Source: an uncultured Endomicrobiia bacterium (GTDB lineage Bacteria; Elusimicrobiota; Endomicrobiia; DTEH01). Taken from it: 37,164 nucleotides of DNA. The notes below the pieces were generated by a model. The model searched no databases, was not told where the DNA came from, and worked only from the letters and a program-made list of their open reading frames with translations. Positions 9,174 through 17,400 of this stretch are shown here, in pieces. The number at the start of each line of letters is the position of its first letter. Position 1 is the stretch's first letter. A program made the position numbers and the translations under genes. Location of the stretch: NCBI GenBank assembly GCA_938074745.1, contig CALJEJ010000062.1, forward strand, positions 1 to 37,164, in the 5' to 3' direction.

Positions 9174-10460
9174 TTATTTAGAGGTATAACTTATTATAAC
9201 TAATATCATAGTAACCAAGGTTAACCAAGGCAAAACTGTGTTTACAAACCATTGGCCTGAAGCTATTTTTTTATAAGGTACTACTACGACATCGCCGGGT
9301 TCAAGTAAAACATTACCTTTTAAGTCACCTTTCAACAATTTGTTGACGTTTACAAAAATAACTTTCCTATCTTTAGAAGTTCCACGAAATATTTTTACAC
9401 GACTCAACGATGCAACATCTCGTGGTCCTTCAGGAAAACTTAATGCTTCAAGAATATCAATTCCTTCATGCCAAGGGAAACTACCGGGTTTATTTACTGC
9501 ACCGATTACAGAAATTGTCTTAGGTTCTTTAGGAACTTCTACAATATCGCCTGGTTGTAAGACAAAATCTTTTGTGATATCTCCTGAATTTAGTATTTCT
9601 TCTAAATTTACTATGATAGTTTGTTGTTTTTCCTTTTCTCCACGATAGATTTTAATATTTCTTACTCCAGCATATTGTGTAAACCCGCCAGCTAAACTTA
9701 TAAGTTCAAGTAATCTCATATCTTCTTTATACGGATATCCACCTGGACGTTTTACTTCACCCATTAAAAATATTTGTTTTTTACTAAAATACTTTACTGT
9801 AACATTTACCTTAGGATTTGCAACATAAACTGACAAATTTTTCAACATTAGATTTGTGAATTCTTTCACAGTTAAACCTGCAACTTTTAATGTCCCTATC
9901 AACGGAAATGTAATTGCTCCGTCAGGGTTAACCACAACTTCTTTTGAAAGTTCTTCAGCAGGAGAAACAGAAATATACATTATATCACCTGCAGAAATTA
10001 TATAATCTTGTGTTGTATCTCTAAAGGAAGAAACCTTTTGTGTTTTTCCCCCCACAGAGTCTTGTGAAGTTAACACAACTGTTTTTGTAGAATATTCAAC
10101 AGGTTGTATGGCAGGACCTGTTGAATTATAAGATTGGTAAGATACAGAACTGACTTTTATTTCTTGTGTAAGAGCGGTTTCTTTAGATTCTAAATTTTTT
10201 TTTACTTTTTCAATTTCAATATTTAATTTTTCAATATTTACATTTGAATATTTGTATTTTTCATAGATGCGGTTTAAGATATATAACCTATCATTCCAAG
10301 AAAGGTTTTTTTCTTTAGAAATTTTATAATAATATTTTAAATCTGCATCTAAACTTTTCTGGTCAAGTTTTTTTTGTTGAGCAAATATTGAAACAGAACC
10401 CAATATAAATATAAAAACAAGATTACTTAATAAGGATGTTCTACTTTTTATGTAATTCAT
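9174..10460 (-). CDS. Wza-like polysaccharide export protein with two SLBB domains
   Basis: 428 residues: a signal peptide (about 1-27, ending 'SIFAQ'), a charged helical region (28-105), a Poly_export domain at about 150-224 ('DYIISAGDIMYISVSP', 'PDGAITFPLIG'), SLBB domain 1 at about 229-309 ('IFLMGEVKRPGGYP') and SLBB domain 2 at about 315-396 ('ISVIGAVNKPGSFP'). A hydrophobic segment (404-424) ends the protein, in the place where Wza has its outer-membrane helix. Wza-family proteins form the translocon that carries polysaccharide across the periplasm and outer membrane, working with Wzc. Unlike classical Wza there is no Cys at the signal-peptide end, so it is not an obvious lipoprotein. 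First gene of the leftward cassette; TATAAT lies 2 bp before the ATG, next to a divergent ABC transporter. Confidence 0.9.
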   Translation of the reverse strand: MNYIKSRTSLLSNLVFIFILGSVSIFAQQKKLDQKSLDADLKYYYKISKEKNLSWNDRLYILNRIYEKYKYSNVNIEKLNIEIEKVKKNLESKETALTQEIKVSSVSYQSYNSTGPAIQPVEYSTKTVVLTSQDSVGGKTQKVSSFRDTTQDYIISAGDIMYISVSPAEELSKEVVVNPDGAITFPLIGTLKVAGLTVKEFTNLMLKNLSVYVANPKVNVTVKYFSKKQIFLMGEVKRPGGYPYKEDMRLLELISLAGGFTQYAGVRNIKIYRGEKEKQQTIIVNLEEILNSGDITKDFVLQPGDIVEVPKEPKTISVIGAVNKPGSFPWHEGIDILEALSFPEGPRDVASLSRVKIFRGTSKDRKVIFVNVNKLLKGDLKGNVLLEPGDVVVVPYKKIASGQWFVNTVLPWLTLVTMILVIISYTSK

Positions 10461-10529
10461 AGATTATAAATTTAAATACAAAAATTTTTGTTAAAATTCA
10501 ATGTTTTTTTACAATTTGTTTTAAAATAT
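10461..10529. promoter_or_regulatory. Divergent promoter region between the polysaccharide cassette and the ABC transporter
   Basis: 69 bp, almost pure A+T, separate two outward-facing transcription units. On the minus strand TATAAT (10468-10463) lies 2 bp before the ATG of the Wza-like gene. On the plus strand TAAAAT (10522-10527) lies 2 bp before the ATG of the ATPase. Neither has a convincing -35 box at 16-18 bp. If these are -10 elements, both transcripts would start at or inside the start codon (leaderless). AT richness makes chance matches likely. Confidence 0.35.
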
Positions 10530-11174
10530 ATGAGTTATATTATTGAACTGATTAATATTTCCAAATCATTTTCAAATACAAATGTTTTTAGTGATGTGAC
10601 AATAAAAATTCCCCAAAATATTATTTGTGTACTTACTGGGAAAAACGGTTCTGGAAAAACTACTTTATTAAGAATCATTGCAGGGATATTACTTCCTGAC
10701 ACAGGGACAGTCCTTGTAAACAACCTTGACACTAAAAAATACCGTAATAAAATAAAAACTTTTATTGGACTAGTAACTAATCAAGAACACTATTTGTATC
10801 CCCAATTGACTATTTTAGAAAACCTAAAATTTCTTTCTCGTATTTATCAGCGAGATATTAAGGAAATCTCTTGGTACATTGACCATTTATCAATTAATAG
10901 GTTTCTAACCACAAAATTTTGTTTTTGTTCTTCTGGGATAAAACATCGTGTTGCGATTTTAGCATCGCTTATTCACCAACCACAAATCTTGTTGATTGAT
11001 GAACTTACAAAATCTGTTGATTATGAAACTGCTACAAAAATTTATGAGTTGATAAAATTGTTAGTTAACAAAAACCGCATGACAATATTATTCGTTTCAC
11101 ATAATATTAGTGAAATCAAATCCTTAGCACAATATCATCTTAATATTGAAGACAATAAAGTTGTTGTAAAATAA
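10530..11174 (+). CDS. ABC transporter ATP-binding protein
   Basis: I chose the ATG at 10530 (214 residues; 'MSYIIELINISKSF' matches the usual first strand of the fold) over an in-frame TTG at 10488, which would add 14 hydrophobic residues inside the divergent promoter. Motifs: Walker A 'GKNGSGKT' (37-44), Q-loop Gln85, a degenerate signature 'CSSGIKHR' (133-140, in place of LSGGQ), Walker B 'ILLIDE' (153-158), D-loop 'SVD' and switch His191 ('VSH'). It is a small single-domain ATPase that would power the membrane protein encoded 5 bp downstream. The substrate is unknown; position next to polysaccharide genes allows, but does not prove, glycan export. The loss of both usual glycines in the signature is notable. 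Confidence 0.88.
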   Translation: MSYIIELINISKSFSNTNVFSDVTIKIPQNIICVLTGKNGSGKTTLLRIIAGILLPDTGTVLVNNLDTKKYRNKIKTFIGLVTNQEHYLYPQLTILENLKFLSRIYQRDIKEISWYIDHLSINRFLTTKFCFCSSGIKHRVAILASLIHQPQILLIDELTKSVDYETATKIYELIKLLVNKNRMTILFVSHNISEIKSLAQYHLNIEDNKVVVK

Positions 11175-11179
11175 AACTT

Positions 11180-11944
11180 ATGAATTTTAACCAATTTTTT
11201 GCTTTTCTTTATCGTGATTATTGTATAGAAAAAAGTTATAAAATACATTTAATAACCAAATTTACCACTGTAGTATTTCAATTATTGGTTTTTTATTTTT
11301 TATGTAAACATATTGATATTAACTACTTCAATTTTTTATTTAGTGGCATATTGTTTTCAAGGACAATTCATTACACACTTGTTAGTCTCAATGAAACAAT
11401 TCGTCAGGAACAATACTGGGGTACTATTGAACGACTAATTTTATTCCCACAAGATGAACTTATAACTTTTTTATATTCTACAGCAACAAAATTTGTTTTT
11501 TTGATTATAGAGATTTTATTATTGGTTATGATATCACATTTTTTAGGGTTATATTATTCTCTTTTACAGATTATTTTTATATTTGTGTTTACAATATTTT
11601 CAATAATATTACTTTTATGGATTGGTATATTAATATCAAGTTTGACATTATTATTTCCTCGTGGAGATAATTTAGTATGGTTGATAACAATTTTAATAGA
11701 TCTATTATCTGGTATATATTTCCCGCCTGAACTGTTACCTGAACCATTTTGTTTTATAGGGAAACACTTACCTACAACTTCTATGTTAACATTTTTTCGT
11801 GGTGTGCTTTATAACCAATCAGTATTGTTCAATAAATTGGGATATACTATAATCTTTACTTTTATATTTACTCCGATAGCGATATATTGTTTTAACTATT
11901 CTCTGCGAAACTCTCTTTTCCGAGGGAATTTAGTAAGTTATTAA
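11180..11944 (+). CDS. ABC-2 type transporter permease
   Basis: A 254-residue protein with about six hydrophobic segments, starting 5 bp after the ATPase gene, which is the standard pairing for an ABC-2 exporter. Features typical of the fold: an N-terminal amphipathic region 'FFAFLYRDYCIEKSYK' before the first membrane segment, a cytoplasmic loop containing 'QEQYWGTIERLI' between segments 2 and 3 (the coupling region, where many relatives have 'E..GT.E'), and the late 'SGIYFPPELLP' turn before the last helices. Substrate unknown; this subfamily exports drugs, lipids or glycans. Its last 53 bp overlap, tail to tail, the 3' end of the nucleotidyltransferase gene on the other strand. Confidence 0.85.
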   Translation: MNFNQFFAFLYRDYCIEKSYKIHLITKFTTVVFQLLVFYFLCKHIDINYFNFLFSGILFSRTIHYTLVSLNETIRQEQYWGTIERLILFPQDELITFLYSTATKFVFLIIEILLLVMISHFLGLYYSLLQIIFIFVFTIFSIILLLWIGILISSLTLLFPRGDNLVWLITILIDLLSGIYFPPELLPEPFCFIGKHLPTTSMLTFFRGVLYNQSVLFNKLGYTIIFTFIFTPIAIYCFNYSLRNSLFRGNLVSY

Positions 11945-12725
11945 GTATTCTTTTTATTATAATCTCACTTAAGTTCAAACATATTTTAAAAGTGTTTGTC
12001 ATTATCATTAACCATCTTAAAAGATACAACAAAATTCCTAATTTAGCTAAACAACCTTTTGCATATCTACGGGAAAGAAATTTTACTGATGGGAACAATG
12101 TGGTAAACAACAACAATATTTTTCTATTAAAAGGTAAAAACAAAAATTTTATGATATGTCCTTTGTAAACAATATTTTGTTTTACTAAAAATTTGCAGAC
12201 GTTGTTTATTGTAAGTTCGTAGTTTGTAAAGTTTAGAACTTTTTGTAACAATTTTATATCCGAGAACCATTTTTTCTCATTTTTCCCGTGAAGTAATGAA
12301 TGGATATAAATTTCTTTCAGCATCTCTTCTAACGGTAAAATATAACAATCTAATTCAGAACCGTATTTTTTGACATGTTCTATCCGAGAAAAAATTTTAA
12401 AATTTTGTTTTTTTGTATAATACCATAACCCAGTAGAAATATCAATACATACAATCTGGTTACCAACATGTTTCATCATAACATTAGGGTCATCTTCGCG
12501 ATCTATGTATCCTAAAGAAGACAAAATTTTTCTAAACTGTTCCACATTGTGTGGTTCTATTAACACATCAACATCTTCCATCTCACGTTCAAACGTATAT
12601 TCAGGGAAAATTTCTACCATTGCAGCTCCACGGTATAAAACAATTTTTATGTTTTGTTGACTACAAATTTTACAAATGTTTTCTAATTCTGAATGTATTA
12701 AAATGTTTTTTGCTAATATAGTCAT
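11892..12725 (-). CDS. NTP_transf_5-type nucleotidyltransferase family protein
   Basis: A 277-residue protein. The N-terminus has a nucleotidyltransferase-like core: 'VLYRGAAM' (29-36), then 'EREMEDVDVLI' (46-56) with Asp51 and Asp53 as the likely metal-binding pair, and 'CIDISTGLW' as a later strand. The C-terminal part is helical and has 'TLFPSVKFLSRRYAKG' followed by hydrophobic helices, a pattern typical of this family (PF14907). Family members are often found near exopolysaccharide or peptide-modification genes, but their substrates are mostly unknown; I infer no reaction. Its ATG overlaps the stop of the PorV-like gene in an ATGA, so the two are translationally coupled. It appears to be the last gene of the operon that begins with the giant protein. 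Its 3' end overlaps the ABC permease by 53 bp. Confidence 0.7.
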   Translation of the reverse strand: MTILAKNILIHSELENICKICSQQNIKIVLYRGAAMVEIFPEYTFEREMEDVDVLIEPHNVEQFRKILSSLGYIDREDDPNVMMKHVGNQIVCIDISTGLWYYTKKQNFKIFSRIEHVKKYGSELDCYILPLEEMLKEIYIHSLLHGKNEKKWFSDIKLLQKVLNFTNYELTINNVCKFLVKQNIVYKGHIIKFLFLPFNRKILLLFTTLFPSVKFLSRRYAKGCLAKLGILLYLLRWLMIMTNTFKICLNLSEIIIKRILNNLLNSLGKESFAENS

Positions 12726-14338
12726 TTTATTTTAACAACAAGTTTCTGCAATTTTGGTATAACAAGTTTGTATACATTTTCGTCAACTTTTTCACTAAAT
12801 ATTTCTTGTTCATAATTGTTATAACTACTGTAAAACTTTACTTGTTGTGGAATTTTATCCAGAGTAACATTATATACTAACTCACAATTTGTAAGTTCAG
12901 AATTAAAAATTGGGAATACTGTGATTTTGTTTACTATTTGTTCTTCTGCTGTAGTTTCGTCCATTTCTTTATCTAAAGAAACAGCTACTAGAACGTTTAC
13001 CTGTTTCATATCCATGATGTTTCTACGTGTAACAATTTCGCCTTTCATATACACTATTCCTGTTTGTTGTACAATTTGTTCATTAGTTGTAGATGACACG
13101 TATATTCTGTAATTATAGATATTGTTATTAACATCTATATTAAGCAATTCCACGTTTCCGTTGAAGACATATACTGAAGTTGGAATTTTCACTAAATCTT
13201 CAAACTCGCTTTTAGGTTCTGGAGGTTGTAGGATTATTGAGTTTAACACTTCTTGAACCTTTGTTTTTTCTTTGTTATTAATTTCTTGTTGTATTTTTTG
13301 TTTACCGAACAAAGGACCGAACTTTTGACGGAATAGTTTGTATAAATTACCAATTTTTACAAAATCTATACCTATGGAAATTTTATGAACTAACCCTAAA
13401 ACACCGTAAGAAGTTAGACTATAGTCAAGTTTACTACCGTAATAATTTACCCCTACACCAGCAGATACACCTGCGTATTCAGCAAGTTCCCAACCATAAA
13501 TTCTATATTTATACCCGCTACGGAAAGATAAATATTCCTTTATCCACCATTCTACCCCTGAGGAAATAGACAAATAATCATCTATTGGTTGGTTAATATC
13601 TAGCAAAAAATTGATTTTGTTAAGTTTAACTTTTGTACCTAAACCTGCTTCTGAAGGTAGAGGATAACTTTTTTCATAAAATTTAATTTTAGGACCAACA
13701 TTTTTTACTACAAAAGCTAATTGGATAAAGTTAAACTTTTCAGGAATATATAAAATACCTAAATCTATTCCCACACCATAACCAACAATGTTCTCAATAC
13801 GTTGTTGAATAAACTTTATGTTACTACCTACGAAAATTGTTTCTTTAAACTTTTTTGATCCTGTAATTTGTAAAGCAATATCATATACACCAAAATAATA
13901 TTCTGGCAGAGTGATTTGATATTTATTTACATACTCTTCGTCAAAATCTAATCCTTTAGTTCTTGCTTCAATATTATTTGTATAAAGACCTAATATTGAA
14001 CATCCTAAAACATAATGTTTTGCAGGATATATATACCCGAAAAATTCGTGTTTTATATCTTGGAAATGTTCTGTATGCGAATACTCAACTTGTTGAGATG
14101 GACCTTCTTGCGAAATTAACAAAGCAACACCTGCAGGGTTCCAACATATACCTGAAACATTTTCAGCTGAAGCGATGAACGCTTGTAGTGCACTACCTTG
14201 TGCTCCTACAGGAAGTTTTAAAAAAGTAGCAGAAGTAGTTCCTGCCTGAGGATGAACATTTGTAGCATTAAGTTCTCCACATATAATTAGGAGATAAAAA
14301 ATTGTAGTTAACAAATTTTTATTAACATTTTTTTTCAT
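12722..14338 (-). CDS. PorV/UPF0164-like outer-membrane beta-barrel protein with a C-terminal extension
   Basis: 538 residues. A signal peptide (about 1-25, ending 'GELNA') is followed by the UPF0164/PorV opening: 'AGTTSATFLKLPVGAQGSAL' and, after a short gap, 'ENVSGICWNPAGVA', the 'NPAG' signature of this barrel family. The barrel runs to about 335 with 'GVGIDLGILY', 'PSEAGLGTKVKL', 'FRSGYKYR' and a final 'KISIGIDFVKIG'. In Bacteroidota the family member PorV collects type IX secretion cargo carrying a C-terminal signal. Here about 190 more residues follow the barrel (345-538), with a charged linker (KQKIQQEINNKEKTK) and a beta-rich domain I do not recognise. It overlaps the nucleotidyltransferase gene by ATGA and lies 139 bp after a protein with a sorting-like C-terminus, which suggests a carrier/cargo relationship. 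Confidence 0.78.
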   Translation of the reverse strand: MKKNVNKNLLTTIFYLLIICGELNATNVHPQAGTTSATFLKLPVGAQGSALQAFIASAENVSGICWNPAGVALLISQEGPSQQVEYSHTEHFQDIKHEFFGYIYPAKHYVLGCSILGLYTNNIEARTKGLDFDEEYVNKYQITLPEYYFGVYDIALQITGSKKFKETIFVGSNIKFIQQRIENIVGYGVGIDLGILYIPEKFNFIQLAFVVKNVGPKIKFYEKSYPLPSEAGLGTKVKLNKINFLLDINQPIDDYLSISSGVEWWIKEYLSFRSGYKYRIYGWELAEYAGVSAGVGVNYYGSKLDYSLTSYGVLGLVHKISIGIDFVKIGNLYKLFRQKFGPLFGKQKIQQEINNKEKTKVQEVLNSIILQPPEPKSEFEDLVKIPTSVYVFNGNVELLNIDVNNNIYNYRIYVSSTTNEQIVQQTGIVYMKGEIVTRRNIMDMKQVNVLVAVSLDKEMDETTAEEQIVNKITVFPIFNSELTNCELVYNVTLDKIPQQVKFYSSYNNYEQEIFSEKVDENVYKLVIPKLQKLVVKIK

Positions 14339-14380
14339 ATATGATATTATTTTTAAAATTTTTGGTTTTGTATAACAACT

Positions 14381-14441
14381 GCATTGTTACAAAATGCAAT
14401 GATATAAACATTGCACTACATAGCAAAGCTTATGCTTTGCT
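14381..14441. repeat. Cluster of small palindromes in the gap before the PorV-like gene
   Basis: The 139-bp gap 14339-14477 contains two perfect inverted repeats: 8-bp arms AGCAAAGC / GCTTTGCT around TTAT (14422-14441), and 7-bp arms TGCAATG / CATTGCA around ATATAAA (14395-14415). The arm at 14393-14397 can also pair with GCATT at 14381-14385, giving an alternative fold. No U-tract follows the stems in either direction, so they are not typical terminators. They resemble the short intergenic palindromes scattered in some uncultured bacterial genomes, or could tune expression between the two genes. Confidence 0.55.
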
Positions 14442-14477
14442 GCTACATTTTCTTTTTTCATTTTCCCAGTTCATTTT

Positions 14478-17400
14478 TCAATGTATTACAACCATTTTTT
14501 TAATTACACGTTGTGTCTTATTTTCGTTTACACCTTCAACACGGTATACATACATACCTGTAGCAATTTTTTCTATATTCCACGGGATACTAAACGCTTT
14601 ACCAACATCTTCTTGTTTATACACAAACTCCTCGCTACACCATATAATTTCGCCTGCAATGTTATACACATAAACTTTTACTTTAGCAGGTTGGTAGATT
14701 ATAAACTTAAAATACACAGTATCACCTTTAGCAGGTGATGGATAAGTATAAACATATTCTGGTTTAAAAATATCTTCTGTCGTAGGACTATATTCTAACA
14801 CACGGTATAGACTCAAATGTAACACTTTTGCTTCTACAAAATTGTTCTCTGTATCTACAGTAGAATTGTTCAGTAACCTCCATTGCGAAACTGTGTCATC
14901 ATACCAATACAATCGTAAAAATTTTTCGTTTAACCCTTTTATATCACTTTCAAGATACGAAATTTTTATACTTACAGGTTTTTTAAACTTTATTTCTTGT
15001 TGAGGAGCAAACTCGTAAACCAATCCCGTAGGTTTTGTATCTTTTGGATAAGAAGTATCATACACTTGCGGTTTTGAAATTTTAATTTGAACAGGCACAT
15101 CTACACTTCCAGGTTCAATTTTTAATTCTGCATATCTACCATCTTTTTCATATCTTAAAACAGTTGTAGAAGATTTTGTTACCACGATACCGTCAAAAAC
15201 AGGATATCCTGAAACTATGTTTGAAGGCATAGATTCAAACCCGTCAGAATCTACTGCTGTAATATAGTAATAATATAAAGTATCAACAACACAGTTCATA
15301 TCAACATAAATAGTAACTCCGCGACTAACCTGGGTATAATATTGTATAGTATCCTGAGTTAATCCTTTATAAATTTTGTAAAACATTACATCGTTATCTC
15401 CATCATCATCATCACCAGATTTGTTCCATACAAGAGTAAGACTTTTACCGTCATCGTTCGGTGTATCAAAAACAACAAGGTTAGTAGGTGCTAACGGTAT
15501 ACCATCAGGTTCTGAATATGCAAAAGCAATATTTGACATTTTTGATTCAAGCATATTCATACCTAACGCAGTGATGTAATAATAATATGTAGTATAATCC
15601 TGTTCCACTGTGTCTTTATAAAAAGTTGTCCCTGCAGTAACAAAACTGTGATATTCAAAATAGAGACCTGTTGTACTACGATATATTTTGTAACGGATAA
15701 CATTGTTAGCACCTTGACCATCGTCTAAAGATTTTGTCCATTTTAGAGTAATACTTTTACCTGTATCGTTAGGTGTATCAAAACATTCAAGGTTTGTAGG
15801 CGCTTGTGGCGGAGTAGTGTCTGTAACAGTTGTGTTAATTATAGAATATGCAGACACTATTTCTGACGGGTCAGAATCAAAATTGTACCCGTTTACTGCT
15901 ACAACATAATAATAAAATGTTGTTCCTACAGGACATTCAATATCGTAAAAAGTATAACTACTTTTACCAACTATATTTTCAGTATATAATAACCAGAAAC
16001 TTTGTTGTTGACTACTTTTATAAATTTTGTATTCTACAACCTTATCGTTACCTGAAAGATACTCGCTTAACGATGCTTCCCAACTTAAAATTATTTTCCC
16101 ACCAGTATCGTCAGGGAAATCTATTGCAGTAAGATTTCTTGGTGGTAACGGTTTTGGTGAAAATGTCCATACAGAAACAATGTTGGAAGAATCTGACCTA
16201 ACATCGTACTCGTTCACCGAAGTAACAAAATAATAGTATGTAACTCCTATAACAATTGATGTATCAACATAAGTATAACTACTTCTACCAACAGTTTGTT
16301 CTGTGTAAATAATTTTATATTGAGAAACATCGTTACTGCTTTTATATATTTCATATTTTACAACTTTTCCTGCCGAGGTACTTTCGTCTATTGAACTTTC
16401 CCAACTTAATGTTATATACCCATCATCTTTAACTGGAGTATAAACCCCTGTAAGATTTCTTGGTGGTGATGGTTTAGGGAAAACTTGTGCAAAATATATT
16501 TTTGCGATATTTGAATCTATTGATTCGCTATGTTTGTCCACAGCAGTAATTTTGTAATAATAAGTAGTATCTGAGGAAGGCACTGTGTCAATATAATAAG
16601 TTACACTTCGTGTTACTGTAGAGATTACACTAAAGTTATTCCCTGTATCGGTGGCTCTATAAATTTTGTATGAAACAACATCGTTATTTCCCCCACCATC
16701 GTCTAACGATTTTGTCCAACATAATAAAGTTTTTAAGTTGGCATAATACATTGCTGTAATATTCGTGGGAGGGAACGGCGAATTGTCTATCACGAGCTTG
16801 TTCATTGCAAAATTTGTATTATTCTGTGGTAACACAAATTTTAGGTAATATTTACCGTCATAAAGGTGTCCTGTGTTCCATATAGTTACCGTAGTTGTTC
16901 CTGAAGACAATGTCCCTGAAGAAATTGTTATCCATTTTGTAGTATCGCTACTATATTGGACCTCATACATTTCGTTATCAAACCCTTCTGAAGTTACCAC
17001 AATTGGTGTCTGGTTTATAACAATCTCAGTAACATCAGGATTTTTTATTGCTAAACTTTTTTCTGCTTTAATACCATAAAATTTGTTGTCTACAGTAGCA
17101 AAATAAACCCAGCCGTTAGATACCGCAGGAGAACATACTATAGGAGAGCTGAACTCATATTTTGCAACTATCCCACCTGTGGAGATTGTTAAAACATAAA
17201 GTTCGCCGTTGTAAGTTCCGAAACATACCACATTGTTTGTTACTGTTGGTGGAGAAGTTATCCCGTAAGAAAATTTTGGCGGTTTTGTTACTAAGAAATC
17301 TTTTTTCCATATTATATTCCCGTTTGTTTTGTTAATACACACAACACTTTGGCTGGAATAAAAAATTCCGCTGTTTGGCACTGTTTCCCATACTTGTGTT

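Noticed and set aside
10488-10490. TTG start giving a 228-residue ABC ATPase
   Set aside because: It adds 14 hydrophobic residues not found in the fold and lies inside the divergent promoter gap; the ATG at 10530 matches the family start.
14339-14477. Intergenic palindromes as a rho-independent terminator
   Set aside because: No U-tract follows the stems in the direction of transcription, and the downstream genes would need a new promoter that I cannot identify.
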